Notes: generated by a model from the sequence alone, not told the origin. A stretch of DNA of 64,000 nt from Halovenus salina (GCF_026410925.1 NZ_CP112972.1:1488001-1552000), one strand, 5' to 3'; positions 50,663 through 59,821 are shown, counted from the stretch's first letter. A program made the numbers and translations.

Positions 50663-51604
50663 TCACGAGGGCTCATAGAACGCCCCAGGGCCGTGGTCGT
50701 CCTGCCAGGTGAACGCAAACAGCCGTTGGGCGGGGACCCGTCTGAGCCGACGGCCGTCGCCTGCGCGGCCGGTCGCCGGGTCCCACACCGTCCCGTTGGC
50801 CCGGAGTTCGTCCTCGACAAGTGCGAACTCATATCCCGGGTTTTCGAAAGCGTGGAGGCCGTCTGTGGCGACCACCACCACGTCCATCCCACCGACCGTA
50901 TCCGTGACGACACCGCCCGCGGCGCGGAGTCTTGTCTCGGGGTAGCCGACCGCCGTGTCGCCGTGTTCGATGCCCAGTACCCGGGTCTTGGGGCTGAGGT
51001 CCTCACGGTCCCAGGAGCGTCCCTCGCCGCTTCGGTGGGCAGCGAGCCCGAACTCCTCACTCCCGAAGTACTCCTCGTAGGGGTCGTCAGTGTAATCGAC
51101 TGGAGCCGGCTGGTCGTCGTCGCTGGCGGCCTCGCTTTTCATCGTGGCGGGCTGGAGGACCACACCCTCGGGATAGTCGTCACGGAACCGCTCCCACGTG
51201 ATAATCGGTGCTGGTCGGACGGTCAGTTCTTCCCCTTCGAGGCTGCCGGCAATACACTCCCCAAGAGATTGCTTCCACTCGGATTCCGTCTCTCTGTCGT
51301 ACATCACGAGGTCGTCGTCGGCGAGTTTGCCCGAGACGCCGAAACTCAACACCTGGTCGTCGACGGTCCGCTCGTAGACGACGGCGCTCGCACAGAGCGG
51401 ACACCACGTCACCGCCACCGGGTCGCCGTCAATGCGGTCGTTGACGATTTCGTGGAAGTTGAGAATCCGAATCGGGTATGCCTTCGGGGGCTCGCCGTCA
51501 AGGACGAGCACCTCGTCGTCTGCTGTCCCGACAAACTCCTCCCCGAATGTCGGGTCGTCGATGCTCGGGATGGCATCCTTGTCGAGGACCGAAATCACGT
51601 CCAT
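50663..51604 (-). CDS. DUF3179-domain protein
   Basis: A 313-residue protein. DKDAIPSIDDPTFGEEF opens it, and AYPIRILNFHEIVND...AVTWCPLCASAVVYER is the DUF3179 signature with WCPLC (two Cys) and LSFGVSGKLADDDLVMYDRETESEWKQ. The C-terminal part repeats the pattern with LGIEHGDTAVGYP. DUF3179 proteins are of unknown function, often secreted; no signal peptide is seen here. The ATG at 51604 follows a short GTG-rich extension that is ignored. Confidence 0.88.
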   Translation of the reverse strand: MDVISVLDKDAIPSIDDPTFGEEFVGTADDEVLVLDGEPPKAYPIRILNFHEIVNDRIDGDPVAVTWCPLCASAVVYERTVDDQVLSFGVSGKLADDDLVMYDRETESEWKQSLGECIAGSLEGEELTVRPAPIITWERFRDDYPEGVVLQPATMKSEAASDDDQPAPVDYTDDPYEEYFGSEEFGLAAHRSGEGRSWDREDLSPKTRVLGIEHGDTAVGYPETRLRAAGGVVTDTVGGMDVVVVATDGLHAFENPGYEFALVEDELRANGTVWDPATGRAGDGRRLRRVPAQRLFAFTWQDDHGPGAFYEPS

Positions 51605-51670
51605 GTGGAGAGCTTCGCCCGTCGCCCTCAAGAAAGTAGCCTGCGTGTGTGTCGGCAGGAACAGACCGCG

Positions 51671-52069
51671 TCAGTGTAGCTTGAGTTCGACCCGGCGGCC
51701 GTCGGGGTCTCGGACGTAGGCCGCCCAGGCACGGCCGTAAGCACCGTAGCGCTTGTAGGGTTCGCCGTCTTCGACCTCGACACCCTCCTCCCTGAGGTCG
51801 GCAAGCAAGTCTGTCAGCTCCTGTCGGGAGTCGACATCTGCCGAGCGCACCAGCAGACAGATGTGTTCGCCGCTGGGGTCGACTTCCTCATCTGTCGGCA
51901 CGAGGTGGATATGTCGCCCGCCGGCGACGACGGCGACGTAGGGAACCTCCCCGGCCTCGTATCGCTCGCGGTCCCGGACTGCCAGCCCCAGCAGGTCGTG
52001 ATAGAACCACAGTGCGCGGTCGATATCTGTCACCCGAATCGCCACGTGGTCGATGTCGACGATATCCAT
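51671..52069 (-). CDS. VOC-family (glyoxalase/bleomycin-resistance-like) protein
   Basis: A 132-residue single VOC module: MDIVDIDHVAIRVTDIDRALWFYHDLLGL at the start (His first metal ligand), HIHLVPTDEE in the middle and YVRDPDGRRVELKLH at the end with Glu as the last ligand. It could be a metal-dependent lyase or dioxygenase-like enzyme; the substrate is unknown. The ATG at 52069 lies in the gap shared with the divergent propeller gene. Confidence 0.9.
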   Translation of the reverse strand: MDIVDIDHVAIRVTDIDRALWFYHDLLGLAVRDRERYEAGEVPYVAVVAGGRHIHLVPTDEEVDPSGEHICLLVRSADVDSRQELTDLLADLREEGVEVEDGEPYKRYGAYGRAWAAYVRDPDGRRVELKLH

Positions 52070-52152
52070 ACTCACACAGTTGGCCCTCGGCGACTTATTG
52101 TCATCGCAGGAGAAACCAGATACTTGTGCCACCGGTGACGAGCGACAAAACA

Positions 52153-53319
52153 ATGCCCTCTTACACGCGCCGACAGGCAGTTGCCGGTATCGCCGCTGCT
52201 GGCATCGCTGGCTGTCTCACCCGTCCGACAGGGTTGGACTCGCTGGATGAACTCCACGGGGAGTGGCCGGTCGCAGGCGGCACCGTCGCCCAATCCCGCG
52301 CAGTTTCGGGAGGACCAGACGACCCCAAAGAAGTGTGGACGACCGAGCTGTCCGACGTTCGCGGGGCCGGCACCCCCGCAGTCGTCGACGGCCAGGTGTA
52401 TGTCCCGGCCGATGCGGTGTCCGACCGGGCACGGAACCGCTATCGACTATACGCCCTCTCAGGCGAGAATGGCTCGGAACGCTGGCAGGTCCCGCTCCGG
52501 GCATCCCCAAACGGATCACCCGCAATCACAGCAGGCCGCATTCTCGTCAGCGGGAAGCGCGAGACTGAACGGGGACGACTAGTCGCGTTCAGCGAGCCCT
52601 ACGGTGACGAGGAGTGGCTGTACGACATCGAGGCCCGCGTGACCGCGCCGCCAACCTTCGACGGAACGACGGTCTATCTCCCGGACTGGAGCGGAACTGT
52701 CCACGCGCTGTCGGTCGTCGACGGCTCGGTGACGTGGTCCCGCCAGGTCAGCACCGACGGCGAGGGTCGGACCTTCCCGGAGGCGGCGGCAGTCGGCGAC
52801 GGACGCCTGTATCTTGGGTCGAGTTCCGGACGAACCGGCGTCATAGCTGTCGATGCCGAAAGCGGGGAGACGGCGTGGGCGCGGTCGACGCCACGGGTGA
52901 CCGCCAGTCCGGTCGTTTACGACGGGCTGATTGTCGTCCAGACCGACACGGTCGTCCGCGCATTCGATACCGCCGGCGAAGAACTGTGGGCGGTCAACCT
53001 CCTGGACCAGAACCCGTGGCGGCCAGCACCGGCCGTCGACGACTCTCGCATCTACGTTTCCAGAGGGACGACGACACACGCACTCACGCGAGACGGCAAG
53101 CAGGACTGGACATACGAGCGCAACACAGAGGCGAAGCATCCGCCCACAGTCGCCGGCGACGCAGTACTCGTCTCCGAGGACAGCGCTGTGACCGCACTCG
53201 ACCGCACCGACGGGACGCGGCTGTGGCGAGCCGACACGGACGGCCGCGGCGAGGTCATCACGGTGGGAAATGCACTCCTGTTGACCGACTCCAGTGCTGT
53301 CACCGCGCTGGGTGCCTAG
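52153..53319 (+). CDS. PQQ-type beta-propeller lipoprotein
   Basis: A 388-residue exported protein. A Tat signal (TRRQAVAGIAAAGIAGC) puts the lipobox Cys at residue 21. The rest consists of repeated propeller blades of the BamB/PQQ kind, each ending with YxLYAL-type and GSxRWQV or GETAWAR-type strands (ALSGENGSERWQV, ALSVVDGSVTWSRQ, AVDAESGETAWAR, AFDTAGEELWAV, ALTRDGKQDWTY, ALDRTDGTRLWRA). No PQQ enzyme signature is seen, so it is probably a binding scaffold. The frame upstream of the ATG is not protein-like. Confidence 0.9.
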   Translation: MPSYTRRQAVAGIAAAGIAGCLTRPTGLDSLDELHGEWPVAGGTVAQSRAVSGGPDDPKEVWTTELSDVRGAGTPAVVDGQVYVPADAVSDRARNRYRLYALSGENGSERWQVPLRASPNGSPAITAGRILVSGKRETERGRLVAFSEPYGDEEWLYDIEARVTAPPTFDGTTVYLPDWSGTVHALSVVDGSVTWSRQVSTDGEGRTFPEAAAVGDGRLYLGSSSGRTGVIAVDAESGETAWARSTPRVTASPVVYDGLIVVQTDTVVRAFDTAGEELWAVNLLDQNPWRPAPAVDDSRIYVSRGTTTHALTRDGKQDWTYERNTEAKHPPTVAGDAVLVSEDSAVTALDRTDGTRLWRADTDGRGEVITVGNALLLTDSSAVTALGA

Positions 53320-53460
53320 AGCAGGCGAGCCAGACGTTGGGACTGGCTGTCTCATACGGTTCTCGAACCACTACATCGTCAACGGTGATTCTTTCTTCAG
53401 AGCTTTCGTTAATTTCACTCCTAACACTCTTTACAGCGGATGACGTACCCCTGTTCAACG

Positions 53461-53832
53461 ATGTCTATCGATCGAGACACCTTCGAGAACACGAGCGAGG
53501 ACGAGCTCGAAGACCTTTCCGTGCCTGATCAAGTCCTCGGATTTCTCGCCGCCAACGAAGATCGGGCGTTCAAAGCCCGCGAAATTGCCACCCAGATCAG
53601 CCTCGGCGAGGGCGCAGTCAGCACCGCACTCTCACGACTGAAGGACCGCGGCCTCGTTGAACACAAAGCCACATATTGGGCAGTAACCGGCGATAGCGAC
53701 CGCCTTGAAGGATATAGTGGTTACGAGCGAGCGACTGCCCTGTTCAACGACCAACTCGGCGAGGAGAATAAGGAGTCTTGGCGCGAGCACGCTCCCGGCG
53801 AGACACATCCAAGTGTGGAGAACGAACAGTGA
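53461..53832 (+). CDS. Winged-HTH protein, probable antitoxin partner
   Basis: A 123-residue protein with a MarR-like winged helix (LSVPDQVLGFLAANEDRAFKAREIATQISLGEGAVSTALSRLKDRGLVEHKATYWAV) and a C-terminal tail (SGYERATALFNDQLGEENKESWREHAPGETHPSVENEQ) that could bind the toxin. Its stop overlaps the GTG of the PemK-like toxin gene by 4 bases. In such pairs the HTH protein represses its own promoter. Confidence 0.82.
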   Translation: MSIDRDTFENTSEDELEDLSVPDQVLGFLAANEDRAFKAREIATQISLGEGAVSTALSRLKDRGLVEHKATYWAVTGDSDRLEGYSGYERATALFNDQLGEENKESWREHAPGETHPSVENEQ

Positions 53833-54182
53833 CCAACGACAGAGCGACCCCAATTTTCGAACGAGGCGATGTCGTCTACGGTGATGACCCATTCAAAGGT
53901 GAGGAGAGCGCTCGGCCCTGGCTTATTCTCTCCAACCACGAGGGACGGCCGTTTCACGGCGATCAGTACATCGCACTGACCTTGACCTCAAAATCATGGA
54001 TGGACGGACTCATCGAGATCCCCGAAGACAGTTGGCTTCGTGGCGGTACGCCAGACGAGAGCCGAATCGTTCCCTGGGGTGTGCAATCAATCAGCCACGA
54101 GGATATCGATTTCTGGCAGGGCCGTTTAGCCGATGATGTCGTCGATAACGCGACGACTACTCTCGTCGACGAGTTGCGGTAG
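53829..54182 (+). CDS. PemK/MazF-like toxin
   Basis: A 117-residue protein with the SH3-like MazF layout: FERGDVVYGDDPFKGEESARPWLILSNHEGRPFHGDQYIALTLTSKSW at the start (Pro/Lys-Gly turn, then RPWLIL), DSWLRGGTPDESRIVPWGVQSI in the middle and a C-terminal helix. MazF proteins are endoribonucleases cutting mRNA; this member lies in the divergent haloarchaeal group. The GTG start is set by the GTGA overlap with the HTH gene. Confidence 0.82.
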   Translation: MTNDRATPIFERGDVVYGDDPFKGEESARPWLILSNHEGRPFHGDQYIALTLTSKSWMDGLIEIPEDSWLRGGTPDESRIVPWGVQSISHEDIDFWQGRLADDVVDNATTTLVDELR

Positions 54183-54302
54183 CCACTCTCGACCGTTCAG
54201 ATTCCTCCGTAGTACAGATTCCCTCGACCGTAGTCTCAACGTCCCCAGGCGAGCAGCGCCGTATGGCAGAAGACACTTTATCGGTCGCTTACAGGTGCGC
54301 GT

Positions 54303-55229
54303 ATGGACCTCAGCGACAAGCGACTCGTTGTCACCGGCGGAGCCGGCTTTGTCGGCTCACACCTCGTCGAGCGACTGGCCGAGACGAACGACGTGCTCGT
54401 CGTCGACGACTACTCAAACGGAAGCCGGGAGGCGGTTCCACCCGAAGCGACGGTCCTCGACGGCGACCTGACTGATTCGGACGTTGCTGCGGAAGCGATT
54501 ACGGCCGACGTCGACGGCGTGTTCCATCTCGCCGCAGCGAAGGCCGTCAACACCGAGCGCCCGCGGGCACAGTTCGAGGACAACCAGGCGATGACCTACA
54601 ACCTCCTCGAACGGATGGAGGAGGTCGGCGTCGACAATCTCGTGTTCACCTCCTCCTCGACGGTCTACGGCGAGGCACCGCGGCCGACGCCGGAAGACTT
54701 CGCCCCACTGGAGCCAATCAGCGCGTACGGCGCGGCCAAGCTGGCCGAGGAGAGCATTATCTCGACGTACGCCCACAGCCACGGGATCCAGGCCTGGGTG
54801 TTCCGGTTCGCGAACATCGTCGGCCCGCGGCTCCGTGGTGCGGTTGTCTCCGATTTCATCGAGAAGCTCCGCGAAGACCCCGAGCGACTTGTTATCCTCG
54901 GCGATGGCCGACAGGAGAAATCCTACATGCATATCAGCGAGTGTCTCGACGCCATCAGTTTCGCCGTCGAGAACGCCGCCGACGACTTGAACGTCTTCAA
55001 CCTCGGGACGCGGACCACCACCTCGGTCGACCGAATCGCCGACATCGTGGCCGAAGAACTCGGCGTCAACCCGACCTACGAGCACACTGGCGGCGACCGC
55101 GGCTGGACTGGCGACGTACCGCGGATGCGTCTTTCCGTCGAGAAGCTGGCTGGGCTGGGCTGGGAGCCCGCACAGTCCAGTGACGACGCCGTCCGGCAGG
55201 CGACGCGCGAACTCAGTACCGAACTGTAG
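54303..55229 (+). CDS. NAD-dependent sugar-nucleotide epimerase/dehydratase
   Basis: Extended SDR of 308 residues. Residues 9-20 include TGGAGFVGSHL, the NAD-binding turn; SSSTVYGEAPRPTPEDFAPLEPISAYGAAKLAEE gives Ser/Thr and the catalytic YxxxK (YGAAK). The layout resembles UDP-glucose 4-epimerase relatives that act in cell-surface sugar synthesis. The actual sugar is unknown. A TATA-like TTTATC lies near 54278. Confidence 0.92.
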   Translation: MDLSDKRLVVTGGAGFVGSHLVERLAETNDVLVVDDYSNGSREAVPPEATVLDGDLTDSDVAAEAITADVDGVFHLAAAKAVNTERPRAQFEDNQAMTYNLLERMEEVGVDNLVFTSSSTVYGEAPRPTPEDFAPLEPISAYGAAKLAEESIISTYAHSHGIQAWVFRFANIVGPRLRGAVVSDFIEKLREDPERLVILGDGRQEKSYMHISECLDAISFAVENAADDLNVFNLGTRTTTSVDRIADIVAEELGVNPTYEHTGGDRGWTGDVPRMRLSVEKLAGLGWEPAQSSDDAVRQATRELSTEL

Positions 55230-55301
55230 CTGTTAGTAGTCGGCAGTCTCGTCCGCTGTTTGAGGGAGTGTCCGTGGTAGTATATTCCTGTCAATACAGA
55301 T

Positions 55302-55318
55302 GATAACTTTTAACATAC
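55302..55318 (+). promoter_or_regulatory. TATA-like element of the zinc-finger microprotein
   Basis: GATAACTTTTAACATAC lies about 26-38 bases before the ATG at 55342 and is the only AT-rich stretch in the gap. It suggests the microprotein is transcribed from its own promoter. Confidence 0.4.
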
Positions 55319-55341
55319 GCCCGGAATACTGTAATGCAAAC

Positions 55342-55464
55342 ATGAATGGCGTAGAGGGGCGACTTCAGGAATGCTCCGACTGCGGACGGACGTTCAACAG
55401 GCGAGTCAACAGTCGCTGTCCGGTGTGTGAGACAGAAGTGCAACAAAACGAGGAGTACAACTAG
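55342..55464 (+). CDS. Zinc-finger microprotein (40 residues)
   Basis: A frame of only 40 codons: MNGVEGRLQECSDCGRTF, a short basic stretch, then CPVCETEVQQNEEYN. Two CPxC-type knuckles (CSDC at residues 11-14, CPVC at 27-30) would bind one zinc. The codon pattern, own TATA box and close spacing to the ATG support it as a real gene. Small two-knuckle proteins are a known and frequent class in haloarchaea, mostly of unknown role. Confidence 0.7.
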   Translation: MNGVEGRLQECSDCGRTFNRRVNSRCPVCETEVQQNEEYN

Positions 55465-55485
55465 CACCCAGCGTTCCCGAACTAT

Positions 55486-57552
55486 CTACTCGTCGTCTGC
55501 AGCCGACTTCTCATCTGCATCGTCGTCACCAGCAGCGAGACCGGCATCTTCCTCGCGGTCGAGCGCCCGCGGCGTGTCGTGATACTCGGAGTAGCCGTCG
55601 AACCACCTGACGATGCGCTCGATGCGGTCGACGATGTGGCCGGGCTGGCCGCTGCGGGAGAGTTCGTGTCCCTCGTCTGGGTATCTGACAAAGCGCGTGT
55701 CGACATCGTGTTTACGGAGGATGCGATAGAACAGCTCCGCCGAACAGGCTGGCGTGCGGTAGTCGTCGTCGCTGTGGAGGACCAGCGTCGGCGTCTCGAC
55801 CTGGTCTGCGTGGCCGGTCGGGGACTGCTCCCAGAGGAACTCGGGTTCGTCCCACGGCGTCGTATCGAAGTCACCCTCGACCAGCGAGTACGCGCCATCG
55901 GTCGAGCCATAGAACCCAGTCAGATCGTAGACACCACGTTGAGAGACTGCCGCCTCGAAGCGGTCGGTGTGGCCGACCATCCAGGCGGTCATGTAGCCGC
56001 CGAAGCTGCCGCCGGTCAGGAAGACCTGGTCGTCGTCAACGTAGTCACGGTCGGTTGCCGCCTCGATGCCGGCAGTCACGTCACTCATCGTCACCGAACC
56101 CCAGTCGCGCTCGATTGCAGCCATGAACTCTTCGCCATAGCCCGCCGACCCCCGAGGGTTCGACCAGAAGACGACGTATCCGCGTGCGGCAAGCGTCTGG
56201 AACTCGTGAAACATCGTCCCGCTCGTGGTCCACATCGCGTGGGGGCCACCGTGGACCTCGACGGCAAGGGGATAGCTCTCTTCGGGGTCGAAATCCGGCG
56301 GCGTGAGCAGCCACCCCTGGAGGTCGACGCCCTCGTTCGAGTAGGACAGTTCCTCCGGCCGGCAGACCGCCCGGTCGTCGAGCAGGTCGGCGTTGATTCG
56401 CGTCAGCCGGTGTTCCTCAGCTCCGCCCAGCGTCGAGACGAAGAGGTCGCCGGGGTGGTCCCACTCACTGCGGACGACGGCCAGAAGGTCCTCGCCGACA
56501 TGGGCCGCGTCGAGGCTACTCCAGTCCTCCCGGAGCACGCGCTTGGCCTCGGTCTCGTCGTACGCGACGGACCACAGCGCTCCGGCTCCCTCGTCAGGCG
56601 TGGTAAAGAACAGCTGCTGTTCGTCGGGTCCCCACTGTGGCGCGGCGGCGTACCCGAGAGTTCGGTCGAGGTCTGCGGTCGGATGGAAGACCGTTCCGTC
56701 CTCGCTGTCGAGGACTTTCAGCTCGACCTGGCGAAGCGTCGACTGGTCGTCGTCGTTGTAGAGGAAGGCGACACGGCCGTCGCTCGTCGCGGCCAGAGCC
56801 TGTCCCCAGCCCGTCGTCGTGTGGACGGTCTCGCTCCCCCCGGCGTCGAGGTCGTGTTCGATAATCTCGTAGGCCTCGGAGTCGTCGGGGTCGTCGCCGA
56901 CACTTTTCGTGTAGTACAGCGTCTCCTCCTCGCCCCAGGACGGACTCGCGTAGTCGGCATCGCCGTCGGTGAGCCGCGTGATATCGTCGTCCTCGTCAGG
57001 CCGGTTCCCCCCGAGTTCGACGGTGTAGACGTGACTGCGCTTGCCGTCGACGTACCGCTCCATCGAGCGATAGACCGTCCGGTCGATGACCCGGGGGTCC
57101 GGCGTTTCGGGTTCGAACTCCTCGGGAAGGTCGATGTCGCGCTCGTTCTCGCGGTCGGCCGCGCTTACGCTCTGGACGAACGCAATCGTCGAGCCGTCGG
57201 GCGACCACGCGATGTCACCAACACCGCCGACGACGTTCGTGACCTGTCGGGCCTCGCCGCCGGCCGTGGGGAGCACCCACAGCTGTGGGCGGTCGTCGCT
57301 CGCGCCCCGCGTCGAGACGAAGGCGAGTCGGTCCCCGCTCGGACTCCAGCGGGGCTGGCTGTCGACACCCTCCTTGACGGTGAACCGCCGGATGTCGTCG
57401 CCGCCAGTCGAGACGACGTAGACCGTGGCGGCGTAGGACTCCTCGTTGTCGGGAACCTTTCGGACGAAGGCAACCGACTCCCCGTCGGGGGAGACTCGTG
57501 GCTCCTCTATCTGCACGATATCGTGGAAATCGACCGCCTCGATTCGCTCCAT
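55486..57552 (-). CDS. S9-family (prolyl oligopeptidase/acylaminoacyl) peptidase
   Basis: Serine peptidase of 688 residues. The N-terminal half is a seven-bladed propeller with WD-like repeats (EPRVSPDGESVAFVRK, QPRWSPSGDRLAFVST, DIAWSPDGSTIAFVQS). The C-terminal alpha/beta-hydrolase domain carries the nucleophile in GGSFGGY (Ser516), the acid in HSDDDYRTP (Asp596 or 597) and His629 in DEGHELS. It cleaves short peptides or acylated N-termini, probably in the cytoplasm since no signal is present. The frame extends 48 codons upstream, but MERIEAVDFHDIVQI is the better start. Confidence 0.94.
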   Translation of the reverse strand: MERIEAVDFHDIVQIEEPRVSPDGESVAFVRKVPDNEESYAATVYVVSTGGDDIRRFTVKEGVDSQPRWSPSGDRLAFVSTRGASDDRPQLWVLPTAGGEARQVTNVVGGVGDIAWSPDGSTIAFVQSVSAADRENERDIDLPEEFEPETPDPRVIDRTVYRSMERYVDGKRSHVYTVELGGNRPDEDDDITRLTDGDADYASPSWGEEETLYYTKSVGDDPDDSEAYEIIEHDLDAGGSETVHTTTGWGQALAATSDGRVAFLYNDDDQSTLRQVELKVLDSEDGTVFHPTADLDRTLGYAAAPQWGPDEQQLFFTTPDEGAGALWSVAYDETEAKRVLREDWSSLDAAHVGEDLLAVVRSEWDHPGDLFVSTLGGAEEHRLTRINADLLDDRAVCRPEELSYSNEGVDLQGWLLTPPDFDPEESYPLAVEVHGGPHAMWTTSGTMFHEFQTLAARGYVVFWSNPRGSAGYGEEFMAAIERDWGSVTMSDVTAGIEAATDRDYVDDDQVFLTGGSFGGYMTAWMVGHTDRFEAAVSQRGVYDLTGFYGSTDGAYSLVEGDFDTTPWDEPEFLWEQSPTGHADQVETPTLVLHSDDDYRTPACSAELFYRILRKHDVDTRFVRYPDEGHELSRSGQPGHIVDRIERIVRWFDGYSEYHDTPRALDREEDAGLAAGDDDADEKSAADDE

Positions 57553-57683
57553 GCAATCGGTGTGTTCTCCTGTTCCAAAGCCGGTTTCGGTTACGGAGGT
57601 GTCGGCGGTGTCACAGCTTCCAGGCGAGTTTCCGGCACAGCAACTGGCCCGGGCGTACTTGTATCTCCAGGCGAAACCGTCAC

Positions 57684-58175
57684 ATGATGGCACCACCTCA
57701 CACAGCCCTCAGCCGCCGACGGCTTCTCGGGGCCGGAGCGGGGGTGCTCGTCGGGACACTTGCGGGCTGTACCCGACTCAGTGAGTTCATCGCAGATTAC
57801 GCGGTCGGCGACGTGAACCTGTTCAACCTCTCGAAGGACCAACTCACGGGGCCGCTCGAACTAGGAGATCCCGACAGTGACGTGGTCCTCGACGAGGCGG
57901 TGAACCTCGCGCCCGAGTCAGGCGATAAAGACGGCGAGCCGTCGGTTATCTACGAGGACGTGCTGACGACCGCCGGGACATACAGGCTGGAGTTCCAGTT
58001 CGAGGCGACCGGTCCGAGCGACCGGTCGACGGTTGGGGCCGCCGAGGAGCTCGACATCGCCGACCCCGGCGACGAGAAGATTGTCGTCTTTTTCAGCGAG
58101 CGCTGGACCGACGAGTTTCTGACGATTCGGGCAATCGAGGACTTCGCCGAGCTCGAAGACGACTTCGAGAACTAG
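57684..58175 (+). CDS. Tat lipoprotein of unknown function
   Basis: A 163-residue exported protein with twin-Arg signal (LSRRRLLGAGAGVLVGTLAGC, lipobox Cys about residue 29) and a small domain rich in strands (VNLFNLSKDQLTGPLELGDPDSDVVLDEAVNL..., GTYRLEFQFEAT). It could be a small sandwich fold. No family is recognised. Two adjacent ATGs (57684, 57687) cannot be separated. It is divergent from the S9 peptidase. Confidence 0.75.
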   Translation: MMAPPHTALSRRRLLGAGAGVLVGTLAGCTRLSEFIADYAVGDVNLFNLSKDQLTGPLELGDPDSDVVLDEAVNLAPESGDKDGEPSVIYEDVLTTAGTYRLEFQFEATGPSDRSTVGAAEELDIADPGDEKIVVFFSERWTDEFLTIRAIEDFAELEDDFEN

Positions 58176-58633
58176 CGGTCCTCGAACCGTCGGACTCCCC
58201 GGTCGCCGTCCTCGAACAGCCAGAGGAAGGCAGGAACGTAACAGAGCCAGGCGAAGACGTAGCCGAGGCCGATGAGGAGACTTCGGGTGTCGCCGGCCGC
58301 GACGACCCCGTCGACGAGGCCAGCCAGCAACGCGATACCGACAAGAACCGCGACCGACGGCTCGTCGAGCCAGTCGTAGACGACGCCGATGAGCGACCCG
58401 ACGACATAACAGAGCGCATACCGGCCGACCGCTGCCCCGCCGACGTAGAGATAGAAGTAAATCGTCACCGAGGGGCCTGGGTCGACGCCGAGCAGTTCGA
58501 CGAGCGAGACGAGTCGACCGACAAACGGCTCTTGGACGCGAAACAGACTCACGACGACGAGTATCGCGGTCAACAGGCCGACGACGCGGCCGGCTTTGAC
58601 TCCCGCGTGCGCAGGGTCGTGCTGTTCGACCAT
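58172..58633 (-). CDS. Membrane protein, four to five helices
   Basis: A 153-residue integral membrane protein with segments VVGLLTAILVVVSLFRV, VTIYFYLYVGGAAVGRYALCYVVGSLIGVVY, VAVLVGIALLAGLVDGVVAAG and LLIGLGYVFAWLCYVPAFLWLF. It probably shares a transcript with the UPF0145 gene 13 bases upstream. The function is not recognised. Confidence 0.7.
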   Translation of the reverse strand: MVEQHDPAHAGVKAGRVVGLLTAILVVVSLFRVQEPFVGRLVSLVELLGVDPGPSVTIYFYLYVGGAAVGRYALCYVVGSLIGVVYDWLDEPSVAVLVGIALLAGLVDGVVAAGDTRSLLIGLGYVFAWLCYVPAFLWLFEDGDRGVRRFEDR

Positions 58634-58646
58634 CCAAGCCTGCGGA

Positions 58647-58961
58647 TTACGCCAGCCTGACCGCGGTCCCGTAGGCGAGCACTTCGGAGCCACCGCTGGA
58701 TATCTCCGAGCTTTCGAGCCGAACGTTGACAACCGCGTCTGCGCCCATCGACTCGGCGTCGGTCACCATCCGGTCGAGCGCCTCCTCGCGGGCTTTGGTC
58801 AGCAGTTCGGAGTAGGCTTTGAGTTCGCCGCCGGTGAGGTTTCTGATGCTCTGAGTGATGTCGCGGCCGACGTTGCGGGCCTCGACGGTGTTGCCCCGGG
58901 CGATGCCGAGTGTCTCTTCGATTTCTTCGCCTGGAATCGAATCGGTGTTTACCACGTGCAT
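58647..58961 (-). CDS. UPF0145 (YbjQ-type) protein
   Basis: A 104-residue protein of the YbjQ/UPF0145 family: NTDSIPGEEIEETLGIARGNTVEARNVGRDITQSIRNLTGGELKAYSELLTKAREEALDRMVTDAESMGADAVVNVRLES. The family forms ring-like oligomers of uncertain function, sometimes called heavy-metal-binding. Length and motif agree fully. Confidence 0.93.
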   Translation of the reverse strand: MHVVNTDSIPGEEIEETLGIARGNTVEARNVGRDITQSIRNLTGGELKAYSELLTKAREEALDRMVTDAESMGADAVVNVRLESSEISSGGSEVLAYGTAVRLA

Positions 58962-59029
58962 ACCAATTCATAGGCGGTACACCCCTACAAAAGTGTCTGC
59001 CGGGTTTCAGGCCGAGCAACGATTGACCT

Positions 59030-59821
59030 ATGTGCCAGGACGCGATACGATCGAACGTGCAAGTCGTCGGCTACGAGGCGGCGCCGGCCGGAGATACGGA
59101 TGCGGCCGCCCTGTTGCTCGCGAGCGACGGCACCGTCTCCCGAGAATCACTCGCCTCCGGGACCGAACTCGCTTACCGCCTCGGTGAGCGCCACTGTGCC
59201 GGGACCGTCGAGAGCGGCGTCCACACCGCCTGCCCGGTCGAATCTGCCCCCTACTGTGACCGTCACACCTCGCGGTGGGCGTGTGCGCGGTGTACTGGCG
59301 ACTGCGGGATGCCACTGGAAAGCTGTCACGAGGAGCACGCACTCTATCTCGCGGCCTTCGCTCCCGCGACGTTCAAAGTCGGCGTCACCCGGTCGTGGCG
59401 ACTCGATACCCGTCTGCGCGAGCAGGGCGCAGATCGGGCCGCCCACCTCCGGACAGTCTCGAACGGCAAGGTCGCCAGACAAATCGAGGCCGAGATTGCC
59501 GCCGAAGTCGGCGACCGGGTCCGCGTGCCGACGAAGATACAGGGGCTACACAAGACTGTCGACGACGAGGCGTGGACGGGACTGCTCGCCGACTTCGACC
59601 CCGTGGAGACGTTCTCGTTCGAGTACGGACTTGACCTCGACGAACGGCCAGTCGCCGAGACGATAGCCAGCGGGACCGTCCGCGGGACCCAGGGTCGGGT
59701 GCTCGTGCTCGAATACAACGGAAGCACCTACGCTGTCGACCTTCGTGACCTCGTGGGCTATGAACTCACAGCCGGCCAGCCGGAGCGGTCCCTCCAGTCG
59801 AGTTTCGCCGCCTTCCGGTAA
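59030..59821 (+). CDS. DUF2797-family protein with Cys/His-rich region
   Basis: A 263-residue protein. Residues about 55-100 carry many Cys and His (HCAGTVESGVHTACP...CDRHTSRWACARCTGDCGMPLESCHEEHA), a probable zinc site. HALYLAAFAPATFKVGVTRSWRLDTRLREQGADRAAHL follows and looks like a GIY-YIG-type endonuclease core (strand, strand with KVG, then Arg helix). This agrees with my recollection of DUF2797. The role is unknown, perhaps nucleic-acid related. Confidence 0.8.
   Translation: MCQDAIRSNVQVVGYEAAPAGDTDAAALLLASDGTVSRESLASGTELAYRLGERHCAGTVESGVHTACPVESAPYCDRHTSRWACARCTGDCGMPLESCHEEHALYLAAFAPATFKVGVTRSWRLDTRLREQGADRAAHLRTVSNGKVARQIEAEIAAEVGDRVRVPTKIQGLHKTVDDEAWTGLLADFDPVETFSFEYGLDLDERPVAETIASGTVRGTQGRVLVLEYNGSTYAVDLRDLVGYELTAGQPERSLQSSFAAFR

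Noticed and set aside
55579..57687. A 702-codon open frame on the plus strand
   Set aside because: It is exactly antisense to the S9 peptidase, which has all catalytic motifs. High GC with biased third positions keeps the antisense frame open.
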